A DNA stretch of 64,000 nucleotides from Ephemerocybe angulata. Taxonomy: Eukaryota > Basidiomycota > Agaricomycetes > Agaricales > Psathyrellaceae. A program made the translations under genes and the position numbers. Positions 37,432-49,239 of the stretch are shown one piece after another. The notes under the pieces are model-generated. The model was not told where the DNA came from and searched no databases. It was given only the letters and a program-made list of their open reading frames with translations. How positions within the stretch are numbered: the stretch's first letter is position 1; the number at the start of each line of letters is the position of its first letter. The DNA lies in assembly GCA_013368325.1 (NCBI GenBank), contig JAACJK010000066.1, forward strand, positions 304,533 through 368,532, written 5' to 3'.

Positions 37432-37740
37432 GCAGAGCGTGGGGCCCGTGTCAGGCGCGTCTGATCGTGGAGCTAACACTGTCACGCCTGCGCACGCCAT
37501 CACACGCGCCCAGACGCTTCCACACGTTCGGTGATCACTGCACGGCTTCCACACCTGCACGGATTTGAATTCTTGGATGTGGGCCAGTGGCTTCCCAAAA
37601 GCACAGCAGCCATGATGGCTACATAATACGGTGAATTGAGAGGAATGTATGTGAGCCAGGATTCTTCCGAATCTTCGCATCCTGGGTCTGAAAAAGTTCA
37701 TATCTAATCTCAAGTGTGCCTTTTCATTGTTGATCTATGT

Positions 37741-38456
37741 ATGTATGTTCTTCCACGTAGCAATGCTAATCCTGTCTTCACATTTAAAAAAGTATGTATT
37801 TTCAACCATATAGCTATACGCCGGGTAACAGGCACGATCCTCCAATTCCGAATCTCCCCCAAGTTCGTTCAAACTCCGATTGATGAAGCGCGCACACGTG
37901 ATGCGCTCAAATTTTCGTGGGGCTCCGACGCTTCCGGCTCTAATCTGGCTTCCACCATCATCCCCTTCTCCGACGCTCCTTGGCTTTCCGTCGTCCCTCC
38001 TCTGCTCTCTACTCATGCCGATGGGTGAGATCTAGTGTCTGTAAGCCCTCTACCTCGCTTCCCTTGGCACGTCACTTAGGCACCTCACAATCACAGCCCC
38101 TTTCTGTCTTCATGTTCGACCGTCAGCCGATGGAAATGCGACAGGTATGTTTTTCATGCGATCGATGATTCATTTGCGCTTACCCACTATCTTATCAGCC
38201 CGTTCAACCTCCCCAGCATATTTAGCTTGCGTTCTTTCCCCCCAAGCCTACGTTCCGGCCCCGATCCAACTGTACAAAGGTTCGTGTCTCTTTTTGCCCT
38301 GAAAATAACTACTGAGCGGTCTTTTCCTATCCTAGTGTGTCGACTGTCCGCCCTGACCTCCAAGTTTTGATGCCCAAGGCCTACTACACGAGGCTCCCGC
38401 GACCTGGCCCCTTCGGGTGGCTGCAGCACCAGCAAGCACGGTGGAGGAGAGGTTGA
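37741..38456 (+). CDS. hypothetical four-exon gene
   Basis: Exons 37741-38024, 38097-38144, 38199-38279 and 38336-38456 join with matching phase (2 at every junction) into about 177 codons without a stop. All three introns have GT-AG ends and plausible branch sites. The protein starts MYVLPRSNANPVFTFKK, contains DEARTRDALKFSWGSD and ends RLPRPGPFGWLQHQQARWRR. I recognise no domain. The support is only splice-phase consistency; the start is uncertain because the frame is open upstream of the ATG. Confidence 0.35.
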
Positions 38457-39549
38457 CCAAGGCCGGAGCCGCACTGGCCGCGGATAGCTTAGCTTAAAGC
38501 GCCTTAGGGTAGATTAGAGTTACTGCCGATGGCTTGCTACGTAGATGTATCTTAGTCTGTCGTATAGAACAATTGAATGAATACTTTTTTCTACCTATCA
38601 TCTATGGAATTTAAGGAAATTCAAAGCGTGAACTGACCGTGGGCGCGGGCGTGGACGAAGCGTGCAAGGCGTGGAGAACTGTGTTTCGTGCAGCCACGAG
38701 CGCCGTGAGGCGCCGTGGGCCCACGAATCTGTTGTGATCAAGACGCTAATACCTTATGGGTGCACGGTGATCGTGCACCCGTGATGGCCGTGCCACACGC
38801 CCCACACGGGTCGGGCCTTTTCCTGATGCACCCCTGGGCGTCTAATCCTTATTTCCTATCGTTTAACCACAAACTAGTACACAGTGTAGTCAGGAATTGT
38901 ACTTCCCGGCGCGGTACTTAACTAGATATGTGCTCGTACAGACTGTGTATAGACACCTACTACACATCCACATTATTCGGACGCAAACGTTAGCTTGCAA
39001 CCACTCCAGGTCCACAGTAGACAATCTATCCGAGTTTGGCTTCAAATTCTACCTTATCACCTACATATCACCAATCACTAATCACATATCTTAAACCTAT
39101 ATCAAAGACACAGAATGTAGATATAACAACCTTTTTCCCTTGCACAATTGTACTTCGCTGCTCTCTACTATCAGCCTTCGCCATACCACCCATCTGACTG
39201 ACCAAAACTCAGTGTTGATGCACGAAAGTGAAGATAGGAGTGGGGGATCTCGCAAGGTGTGCTAAAAGGGTGGTGGGCCGTGTAGGCAATCACGGAGCTG
39301 GGTCGCTTCTATGTTACAGTCTAATTAGTGTATGTGTGTGTGTGTGTGCGTGTGTGATGCTCATGGGATGGGTAGTAAGCAGTGTTTCCACCGCCAGCTG
39401 ATAGGGCCACGGTCATATGCCTTGGATTGGGAGCTACCCACAGAGAACCCACAACTTGCTGCATATAAATACGACATCGGGGGGAGCGAGAGAATCCTCA
39501 ACAGCTGGACTGTTCACTTACAAGCAGGGTCTTACAGGCAACCTAAATA
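38457..39549. other. intergenic with hairpin, GT microsatellite and TATA box
   Basis: Contains a GC-rich part (38640-38830) with a perfect hairpin at 38758-38780, a (GT)n run at 39329-39356, and CATATAAAT at 39462-39470, 80 bp before the secreted-protein ATG. No gene seen. Confidence 0.6.
38758..38780. repeat. perfect inverted repeat (hairpin)
   Basis: GGGTGCACG, a 5-nt loop GTGAT, then CGTGCACCC. It sits in a GC-rich intergenic stretch. It could be a factor-binding palindrome, a terminator-like structure or a remnant of a mobile element end. Confidence 0.6.
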
Positions 39550-40702
39550 ATGAAGCTACAGCAACTCCTCTTCCTCTTCACCACTGCGACTTGTTGGATC
39601 CTGGCAATCTCCGCGCTTCCGAGTCCTGCCCGCAACCATTTGAACCTGCGAATTGACACCTCTCTTGCACAACAGAATAGCAATAACCAAAACCCGCCGG
39701 TCAGTTTGCTTTTTTCTAATCACCTTGCGACCGAGGCTGCCTTGTACTTATCGTTCAATTAGGTTCAACAGCCGGATCAACCCTCCAGAAGCCAATCGAA
39801 CGCCAATGCAGTGAGTCCTCCCTGATCAATCACTCACCCTACACCACTCACTTCGCATCGAACTCCAACTCCCTATGTTTCAGGTGAGTCCCCCTCCCCC
39901 GTTCTATGTGGGATAGCCTCCAACTAATACAACAAAGAATGTCAATGCTGACCAGCAAAGCTCCAATCTGAATCAGAGCCCATGCCGCGCCAGCCCGTGC
40001 CCACCTTCACCGTCCATGTCGGTGGCCACGGGTGAAGCGCTCAACTTCGGACCCCCATCCCCCATGGTCACGCCCGGAGCCGCACCGCTTACGCCCATAT
40101 CCCCGGGCACTGCACACCATGGACAGTACAGTCACGGGCCTTCCGATCCAGCCCCTCCCACACCAGAGTTTATACCAGGTACACCGTGGTCAGGCGACGG
40201 AAGTCCCCAAGGATCCCCCAAGAGCTTGAAGAAAGGAGCTGCACCTAAGCCCAAGGATGCTCAAGGTGCTAAGATACCTGTCGGTGGTAAACCGACCCAC
40301 GTCCCAGCGAAGGCGAAATTATCGGGTCGGGTTCAAAAGCTAGCGCATGCTCAGCAACCGAAGAAGAAAGGACGCACGCCGGCGAGTGTTAAAAAGGCTC
40401 AGGCAAAGGGGAAACCAGCTCAGAAGAAACCAGCACCCGGAAAGCCTGTGGGTGCTGGCCAGCCAGTAGCAAGGCGGAAGACGGTCAAAGGGCAGAAAGG
40501 CTCCGCCGCGAACGCGAAACCTGCTCCAGGTCGTGTCAAAAAGGCGACTACACCGCGGAAGGCAGTTCAAACGAAGACTCAGGCTCGCGGCACAGTGAAA
40601 CCTCAAGGTCAGAGTGGGAAAGCAGGCCCAACAGCGGTGTCCCCAAATCTCGCCAAGCGCCGGGTCCGATTAGGGCGACCGCGATGGGCAAAAAGTGGCT
40701 AG
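39550..40702 (+). CDS. secreted Lys/Pro/Gly-rich basic protein
   Basis: Exons 39550-39699, 39763-39810 and 39938-40702 in phase 0, about 320 residues. The N terminus (MKLQQLLFLFTTATCWILAI) is a signal peptide. The next part is Asn/Gln-rich (SLAQQNSNNQNPP, NVNADQQSSNLNQ). The remainder is disordered: Pro/Ser-rich with PPTPEFIPGTPW, then over 100 residues dominated by Lys, Ala, Pro and Gly (for example KKAQAKGKPAQKKPAPGKP). It has only two cysteines, close together (SPCRASPCPP). No domain recognised. The extreme basicity suggests binding of polyanions, cell wall or nucleic acid outside the cell, which is a guess. Between exons 2 and 3 two introns lie back to back with no exon between. Confidence 0.7.
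39811..39937 (+). other. double intron with zero-length exon
   Basis: Within the secreted-protein gene, TTTCAG at 39878-39883 is directly followed by GTGAGT at 39884. Donor 39811 and acceptor 39937 bound the whole. The arrangement matches a recursive-splicing (ratchet) site. Confidence 0.55.
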
Positions 40703-41469
40703 TGACGTAGTCTCGCCTAGCTAGTGACGCTTCTCAGTAGGGTGAAGGATGTTTAGACCTCCAGATTGTAGAATGGTAATATCAGCACTTACCTTCGGAT
40801 GTGCACGGTTCAACCAACTTTTGGGGACTCAGGAGCGGTCGCTGAATCAACGATGGATCTCAAACGCGGTAATAAGACACCAAAGGTAAGATGGCAAAAA
40901 TTGCAGGTATCCGATGGTGATTGGTAAGGTATCCCACGGCGTGTTCCGGGGTCGACTGTGGGCGCCTAATCGTTCGGACTTGTGTGTTGAGTCCATACAC
41001 TTCTCCACGTTCTTCAAAACCTGACGAAGATAAAGGAAAGCTCGAGAATCCACCGTCTGTATTTCAAGCAGCCCAACACCAGGACAAGGCTGCGTCCAAG
41101 GACGCCATATAGTTCAAACGAAAGAGCGACAATTCAATATCATAATCGAACAAGACAAGAACAGGTTTACAGGAAACATATCTAGGGGCCCCAAAACGGA
41201 CCGCCGTCAAAAGAGTGTAGGGTAGACTGAGACAAGGCAAAATAAGCAAACGAAGGTACAGTACAGTATGCAGTAGAACACAACAAGAATAGAATAGAGT
41301 AGAGTAGAATACTCTAGAAAACAGAACGAGTCTACAGGTACTGGCAGCGGCAAGAACATTACGATTATAAAGGAAAGGAGAGTGACGAACATCTTGAAAT
41401 GAACCAATAGAAAGAAAAAGTATAAGTTACAAGAAAGGTTGGGCATACGTCGAACGAGAAATCGACTCC
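40703..41469. other. convergent 3' flanks, nothing recognised
   Basis: Between the stops of the secreted-protein gene and the helicase gene. Holds an AGAAT/AGAGT-rich low-complexity run near 41286-41316. No gene seen. Confidence 0.5.
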
Positions 41470-44400
41470 TTAATAAGTGAGCACACGACCACGAGCATCC
41501 AAGTTGAACAAATTAGCTAGAAAACTTTATCAGTAAATGCATCGAGAAGCAAGATAACAAGAACGACATACCAAGCTGCGCGACGGTAAGCTTGCCGAGC
41601 TTCTTTCCTTTGCCCTCGCCCAAGCTACCATCAGCCAGAGATTGCTTCCGGTCCTGGAGGGCCATGATACGATCCTCGACGGTACCAGCGATGACGAGCC
41701 TCTGCACATTAACGGTGCGAGTCTGCCCGAGACGATGAAGGCGATCCCATGCCTGCGACTCGACGGCGCGAGACCAGGCTAAGTCGAGCGAAATGACGTT
41801 GTTAGCACGCGTAAGATTGAGACCGACACCTGTAACGACAGTTAGCACCTGAAGCCGCAAAAGGAAGCATGAAAAAGGCGTACCACCGCACTTGAGGGAC
41901 ATCAGCATAATCTTGGCCTTCTCCTTGGACATGAATACGCGGACGGCAATGTCGCGCTTGTCACGATTCATGTCACCCTGATACCTAGCCAATAGTTAGC
42001 ACCCGTCGTCATTGAGAGAGGCGAAGCTGGTAAACTTACTTAACGTGACCAATTCCCTTCTCGGTCAGATAATCAGAGACGAGCGAGAGACACGCTGTCC
42101 ACTGGGACACAATCAAAATCTTCTCCTCCGGGTTCGCCTTGAAGATCTTCTTGATAAGTTCCATCATGAACTTCATCTTCGTCGACGGCAAAAACCTCGG
42201 CATCTTCTCCAACGCCTCCTTCTCCAATTGCGCCTTGCTCTTCCTCCCCAAAAGCACGCCCTCGATCTCAGGCGCGTCCTCCACCTCCTCGTCCGAGTCA
42301 ATGATGACATTCGCCCTCCGCTTGCCCTTGCCCTTGTTACGCCTCTGCTTCAAGGCGCGTCGGGCATCCTTGTCCTCCTCGTCTTCGTCATCCTCAACAA
42401 TGAAGTCGCTCATATCATCGTCCTCATCTTCGTCGTCGTCCTCTTCCATGCCGCGGTAAGCGCCACGACCGCGCTTCACAGCCCGACCCTTGCCTTTACG
42501 AGAAACGGGCTCTTCGTCGTCGTCGTCAACATCCATAGAGTCGTCGGAATTGATGGCCTCGCCCTCGTCCTCGCTTTCCCGGGCGTTGGGGTTCAACTCC
42601 TTATCAGAAGGTTCGAACGCAGAGCGAGTGAAGAGGAGGTTCTCGGAGATCGAGGCACGGCAGACGGGGCCTGCCGAAAGGTATATGTTAGCATTCGACA
42701 GAATTTGGAGAAGGATAAGGCGAGACTCACAAGGACGCTCATCCTTGCGACGGACGACTTCATCATCAACTGCAGGATTGTTGATCACATCCACTAGAAG
42801 ATGAAAGTTTGGTCAGTCCCAAAGGGAGGAAGTCTAAATAACTATAAACCCACTAATACACTCTTTGCAGAACGCGTGCTTGCACGCCGTAACAACTGCA
42901 GTCTTGGTCATAACGTCGAAGCAGATAGGGCACTCCTCCCCTTCGAGCGCAGCGTCGGCAGACTGATCCATACCCGTTAGCTCATATCCCCACTCCAAGG
43001 GCATAGGTAAGAAACGTACCTTCTTCTCCGCCTCCATACGCGCGATCATGCGCTCCTTCATCCTGGCCTTCATATCCGTGACGAACTCGGGATTGATAAG
43101 TTTAGCGGCGCGGGTCAATTCGCTGGCGAGCTCAGGCTTGGAGTGATCGACCTCTTCGAAAGGCACGAACGCGCCGACTTCCTCCAGGATGAGGCAAGGA
43201 TGCGAGCACACCTGGCGCAGACGGAGTAAAAGGACAAGAACTTGATGGTAGTTCCTACAATCATAACATTAGTTTCGACCCCGGGGCAAAGAAGAATGAA
43301 ACGCACTTGAGAACTGTCCCCGCGCGCAAATACCTGTTGAACGTAGCTTGCGTACGAGCCTCAACCATCTTGTAGATCTCCAACTCCTCAGCGGTAAACT
43401 CGAGGGCAGTGATCTCAATCGTCTTTTCAGGGATTTCAATCAAACGCTTGCCATCCAGCATCGACTGTTTCGTACGACGCAGCTGGAAAGTAGCGAGGAT
43501 TGCCTGAAGACGAGTAACAGCCAAGCTCGCTAAAGGAAAGCAAGGGTTAGATTCTGTTTTGGAAAGAATAGGTATTGTGAAACGCACGATTCTTCTTCTC
43601 CTTGAGTGCAATGTGCGCGTTGAACTCCGACCAATCATACCAGGGACGAATCTTCAAGAATCGTATATACCCATAGGTATCTGTCAACGAATTCATGATT
43701 GGTGTCCCGGTTAGACACCACCGGTACGTGGCGGTGAGCTCGCTAACGGCCCTCGAACCACCTATGAAATATTATCAGTACTGAAAACAGATATTGAAGG
43801 TGAAAGCACTTACGAGTAGTGCGATTCCTGACGTTCTGGCCCTCGTCCAAGATGATACGGAAGAACTCCATCTGGAACAACAACCCAGACTTCTCCTTCC
43901 GACCGCGAACCTTATCCTCGTACAGCTCGCCATCGGAGTCCTCGACGATGAACGAGTCGTCGCGCCTCTTCTGCTTCCTCGCCTTTGCCTTGAGCTTTTC
44001 CTGTTTCTCATAGTCGGGCCACTCCATAGCCATCGTCTATAAATGCCACATGTTAGGAACTGAAACGTTAGAACCACAAATCGTACTCACATTGTATGTC
44101 GTAAGAATCACGTCGTACTCTCGCAGAGCGGACTTCTTGCGAGGACGGTTCTGGCCTGCGGCACATCAAAAACACCCCTGTCAGTCGCGATACACAGTGA
44201 ATGAAAGGTGAGTCAAACGCACCGTGATAAATAAGAACCTTAAGACCGCAGCTGGTCTTCGTCTCGATCTCGTACTTCCACTGATCGAGCAACGCGAGCG
44301 GCGCGATAATGAGGTTAAGTTTATGCCTGACCGTCTCAGGCGCCTTGTTCATGACCATCAATGCGATCCTAAAGAAAGATTTTTGAACATGTCAGATCAA

Positions 44401-47135
44401 TCCCGGAGTAGCCGATGAAAGGAAAGGACGCACAATTGGACAGTCTTCCCGAGGCCCATATCGTCGGCCAAGCATCCGCCCTTGGTCGGACCAGCCTCTT
44501 TGTCGATCATCCAAGACACGCCAATGACTTGGTGGGGCATCAACGAGACTTCCATCCCTGGGATGAGGTCGACCAGCGCCTTCAAGCTCAACTTTTCAAG
44601 ACCCTTCGCAACGGACGCGCTGCTATCGAACTGCTCCGCGTTTCCAGCCATAATCAAGAACTGGTTGATGCTGCAGAAAGATCAGAGTTAGCATCGCCAT
44701 AGGATAAGGAAAGATATGAAGAAACGTACTCTCCCGCTCGGGCCTGAGGTCCCGCATAGATATCCCTACCACGTCCATAGAAAAGGCCCTCGTCGTCCCT
44801 ACCATCCCGCATGGGGGCGGGGACGTCCATACCAACCTTCTCCAACAACTCCTTCGCGACCTTGGCAGCTGCATCGTCCCCGGGGTCCCCGAACAAGTCC
44901 CTCGGATACTCGCCCATGTCATCAGAGTCGTCGTCATCACTGCTCGGCATGGGGAGAGGAAACGAGGAACGATGAGCTCCCGTTGAAGGGGACTTCGACG
45001 ACGAAGCAACAGCATTGACACGCTGCTCAGCCTTTACGAGGGGCTTGATGTCTGACGACTCAGCCTTAACCCCAGCAATCGCCCTGCTAACCGCCGAGCC
45101 AGACCCCGAGCCCGAAGCTACCACGTTCTCCCGCTTCACCGGCGCTCCGCCGAGGCTGGCACCGACTGCGCTCAAACCAGACCCAGAGGCAACAGCGTTC
45201 GCCTCCCGCTTCACCAAAGCCATCGGCGTCTGTTCGGGTTTCACAAGGAACTGGCGGGGGGCAGCACCGGATCCGACGACCTGTAACTGTTGTCGGGCGA
45301 GTACATCGGCGGCGAGGCGGTTGCGTTCAAGTTGGATGGCGAGAAGAGCCCGTTGCTTGCTCTCCGCGGCTCTCAGCTGGGTTTCCCTCTCGTAGGCAGC
45401 CTGGTTAGCGGGATTCGCTTGTCTGAGTTGCAAGGAGCGAGGGTCAACGGCCATGGGGAAATCTGGCTCGCGTTTCGGCGCCATGTCGGCCTTGGGCGCT
45501 TGTCTCGTTGAGCCCGCCGATGTGGAGGCTACCATCGATGTCGTCCCGAATGTAGGTCGAGGGCGCTTCCACGGACTGGATGGTCGCTGTGCAACGGTAG
45601 GAGGTGGGAGCCTAGTCGTCTGCGGCTCGGCTTTAACAACTACAAGAAAGGGATTAGGCAAACGACCTGAATGAAATGAACGGGCGACATACCAGCCATC
45701 GACGACTCGGCCATCGGAGCTTGGCGCGTGGCTACAACGACCGCATTCGCACTGCGAATCTGTTCCTTCCACTCGTCTCTCTGCTTGTAGAGTCTTTGCA
45801 AGTGGAGCTTGAGCGTGCTGCACCTCGTTGTCTCCGACTTGGACTTGTTCTTCTTCCGCTGCGCTCGGTCGTAGATAACCTCTTCCTTCGAGATCTTAGC
45901 GAGGAGCTCTCGGAGTTGCTCTTTCAGATCGTCGATATCGACCTCGGGAGTGGAGCCAGCGGGCGCAGGGGCGATGAGCGCGGGCGTGTGGTTGAGTGTA
46001 TTCCTGTTCGTGGCCAAAGGCGATTTCGGGGACTGCATGGTGTCGAGGCGGGCCTTCTTGGAGGAAGGGCCAGATTCAGGTTCTTCATAATCCATAAATG
46101 TATCGTCGAGCGCTTGGCCGAAGGAGTATTCTGAATGGCGTTTACGGCCCATGGTGGGAGGAGGGGCAAGGTCAGTGGTATAGCGAGCAGACGCCCGTCG
46201 ATTTGTATCGCCTGCGGTTTTTATACGATTAGCTGGGTCCATCATAAAGTGGGGATGATGGAAGAAACATACCGTCCACAACTCTAAGAGCACGAGAAGC
46301 AACCGCGTTGATACCACGTGTGTCGTTCATTTCAGTTGCGGGCGCCTATGGGGAATGGAAAAGGGCAAAAGTAAGTGTAAGCGCTCGGGAAGCTTGCTCA
46401 TGGGAACAGAAGCCAGAGCTTATATATGATGAGCGTGCTTACCGCAGTGCCACCCGGGTTCGACGCCTTTGCCTCTTGTGCTTTGCGGCGCAAGCAAGCT
46501 TTCTTGTGAGTGGCGTGTGTTTCGATATGGTCCTTTGTTACGCGAGCACGCCGCATTAGCGAGGTTGGACAATGCGCGAAACGCTTTGACCACTCACTTG
46601 ATATGCGGAAAGGGATCCCAAGCCGATTCGCTTTCCTCCATCCCGTGCGATATCCTTCTCGAGCGGGGTTAAGGGAATGACCACCTGGCATCCTTCTTCA
46701 AGGCACGTCAAAAGACCGACTATTTGGGCGACTCTGAGCTTAGGCGGGTAGGTGAAAACGTGTTAAGCATGAAACTTACAGTCTTTCTTTGGTTGGCGCT
46801 TAAGGGTAAACTTTAGATATGGCGTCAGCATGAGCTCTTCCATCAATCACGAGGAATGGTGACACGGACATGGTCGTCCCAGGGGTACTTGTCTAGGTGG
46901 TTTTGAAGCACTTTCAGATACGTCTTAGGGATGGTACAGTCCTAAACAAAACTTTCATGAGCATTCAGAGGCACAAAAGGGGGCGCGTCGCCGGGAAACG
47001 CGTCTTCTTGGACCCGCGGCCCCTCGCCAACGCGACGCTAATGAGTTGGCAACGACGACGCGAATTTCAACGTACAGGAGCTGTAACGAGGTACTGGAAC
47101 TGGGCTTTGGCCAGCGCAATGAGAGCTTCCGACAT
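41470..47135 (-). CDS. SNF2-family helicase with RING finger (Uls1/Rad5/Rad16 type)
   Basis: Nuclear DNA translocase of the SNF2 subgroup with a RING E3 finger inserted between the two helicase lobes, as in Uls1, Rad16 and Rad5/HLTF, acting in DNA repair and SUMO/ubiquitin-linked removal of chromatin proteins. N terminus: 47135-47076 (MSEALIALAKAQFQYLVTAP) spliced to 46941, then a likely zinc finger (CLEEGC...DHIETHATHKKAC). Then an acidic, disordered region with a coiled coil, motif I (CLADDMGLGKTVQL), IIAPLALLDQWKYEI, DEAH-like ILDEGQ, LTGTPIMNS, the C3HC4 RING (CPICFDVMTKTAVVTACKHA, closing with CPVCR), an Asp/Glu-rich linker, and lobe 2 (ILIVSQWTACLSLVSDYL, VGLNLTRANNVISLDLAWS, AWDRLHRLGQ). 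It ends ANLFNLDARGRVLTY. Near 46843-46850 the frame must shift by one base. A TATAAAA lies at 47225-47234 (minus). Confidence 0.88.
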
Positions 47136-47762
47136 CGTGGAAGCGGAAAAAGCGCGTCGTCGACGACGACGGCAAGGGATGGGAGCAAAATGGGGAACGG
47201 GACGAAAAAGCGGGAGGCGAAATTGGTTTTTATACGCGTCGGGTATTTTCCCACGAATGCAATTAGTGATCTCGCTTCCGCGCCCTGAACCCATTGCACG
47301 ACAGGGGTTTACAAGGAGACGAAGAAATTGTCAAGTCACTCGTCTACCGTAATGTAGCAACAGGCTACTGGTCTCTGTTTCTGCGCAACGTTGAGACTTC
47401 TTGTTCGACCTCTATTGTCAAAGCACAGTGGCGCGGACTTCGACACGCCATTGGACCGCTCCATGCCCATTTGGTAACGCGGACACAATACTAAGCTCTT
47501 CCATGAATCTGGTTTCCGTGGCATTGACGAGTGTGCTTTGTATACCGCAGCACTTGTGGCAACGGTTTCCACGTTAGTGCCCCCATAGCCGCGGTAGCAA
47601 CGTGGCGCCGACGTCGACACCGCTTGAACTTTTGTGGCCAAAGCAAAAAGCTCATGGCTTTGACGCCCAGCTATAAGTATTGGCTTACAGGATCTCCAGA
47701 AGGGCATTAACAGCGCAAGCAAGTCAACAACTCATCTCTATCTCCCCCACTCCAGCATAACC
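47136..47762. promoter_or_regulatory. divergent promoter region (helicase / MIF4G-like copy 3)
   Basis: About 630 bp head to head. On the minus strand TATAAAAACC (47225-47234) fits the helicase. On the plus strand CTATAAGTATTGG near 47671 fits the MIF4G-like gene. A plus-strand Arg-rich frame across 46897-47352 is antisense to helicase exons and is not called. Confidence 0.55.
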
Positions 47763-48941
47763 ATGCTCCCACCCGAACTCGAAGCTATCCGCACCTTCGA
47801 AGTCCCAGACTCATGGGTGCTTTTGACAACAGGGCTCGATATCGCACCCATTCTTTCCGAGTTCTGTAACACAGGAAGACCCGAAAAGGTCACCGAATTC
47901 ATGCAAATGTTCATCACATGCGGTTTTGCCTCGAAGAACAACAGCAGGACCATTTCGATGCTCCTCGAGGTGATTTGTGGGATAGCTTCACTGGAAGATC
48001 ATCATGCAGCACAAGCATGTGCGTTTCCCCCTTCGACGGTCCCCGTGATGCATGTATTGCAAAAGAGCTTCATCTCTGTGGTGACCGATAAATCTATATG
48101 GACTCATGTGGCAAACGTACGTACATAGTTTCTAACAGCTGTGTAGAGCGTTCAAGCTGATTACTATCTCATTTATAGGGCCATACCCTCCAGGATGTTA
48201 GCAGACACCTGGGAGATCTGTATGCAGCTTGCAATAGGTTATTTACCGAGGATTATTTCCATATGACTACCATCAGGGAGATTCTCGAAGGTACTACTGC
48301 GTCAAGCCTGTCGCGGAATCAAACGGCAGTCAGGAACAAGCTTGAAGCCATCACGATAATGCTGCTCCGAGCTCTATCAGGCGAGGGCAGAATTCTTGAT
48401 TTTTGCCACTATGGGGAAATACTCCAGAAAGTCCGATCGATATGTAGGGATGCAGGTGTCCGTGAGTCGGTTGAAGCTAAGAATCAGATGTTAAAGAACG
48501 CGATAGAGGAGCTCCAGTCTGACATCCGGGATGAGCTTGATTATTCTAACTGGAATCGATGCACTATCAAAGTCGTTGAAAAGCACTCTAGCGCGCAAGA
48601 CGAGGTTTGTGCGAGATTGCTTCAGAAAACGCAGGTACTCGCAATGTTTTATTAGACAGTCGTATGCGTTGAACGCAGCAACTCCTATTTACTATCTCTT
48701 AATTTATCATAGTAGTCCAATCTATTACTACCTGTATCGTCTTCTATTCTCGAACTACAGAAGCTCATTCTTAAGCCAATTTTGCGACTAAACCGTCTTG
48801 CAGGCGTTTGCTGCAGCCACTGTATCAGCACTGAAGTCACCTCACCTACTTTCGGTTTCTCATGAAAAGTCGATGCGCACGAACCATCATCGCTTCCAAA
48901 ACGCACAGAATGTTGAAATGGAAGTCATCTCGCCTCTGTAG
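47763..48941 (+). CDS. stand-alone MIF4G-like protein, copy 3
   Basis: Three exons: 47763-48116, 48179-48634 and 48804-48941, all phase 0, about 315 residues. Relatives in the window: 22172, 36508, 50127. Matching blocks are TEFMQMFITCGFASKNNSRT ISMLLEVICG (compare GFASEQDSRTVALIVRKICD in copy 4) and, after the shared phase-0 intron, DVSRHLGDLYAACNRLF (compare NVTIFLADLYAVGKGL in copy 2), then LEAITIMLLRALSGEGRILD. The third exon encodes a Ser/His-rich tail ending QNVEMEVISPL; without splicing at 48634 the frame stops soon after. Fold assignment as for copy 2. Function unknown. Confidence 0.68.
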
Positions 48942-49239
48942 AGCCTGCTTTCCTTAGTATGCATCGCTCAGAGGTGCCTACTTGGATCCCCGGGAAGATG
49001 GGGACCCCTACGCAAATAGGCGCTCAGGGCGCCAAGTCAGGAGTGATCATCGCGCCCAGACTCCTGAGTTGGCGGAGCCAGCTCCTTGAGCCAATCATAC
49101 CTTCTGAAGTGTGGAACTCAAGCTTCCACCGCAGGGCTGCAATGACACTATGCGTACTATTGTATACGTTGCGGTATAAGAGTACGTCTTGTGCCGTCAA
49201 TTGACAACTTAGCGCAGTGTCGCGCGACTTCGACGCGTG
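48942..49239. other. intergenic, nothing recognised
   Basis: Left flank of the TCCGGA-rich repeat. No gene seen. Confidence 0.5.

Noticed and set aside
44653..45823. Plus-strand frames opposite the helicase N-terminal region
   Set aside because: Shadows caused by codon bias of the real minus-strand exon.
46897..47352. 151-codon Arg-rich plus-strand frame
   Set aside because: It lies antisense to the first exons and promoter of the helicase gene and has no recognisable domain.
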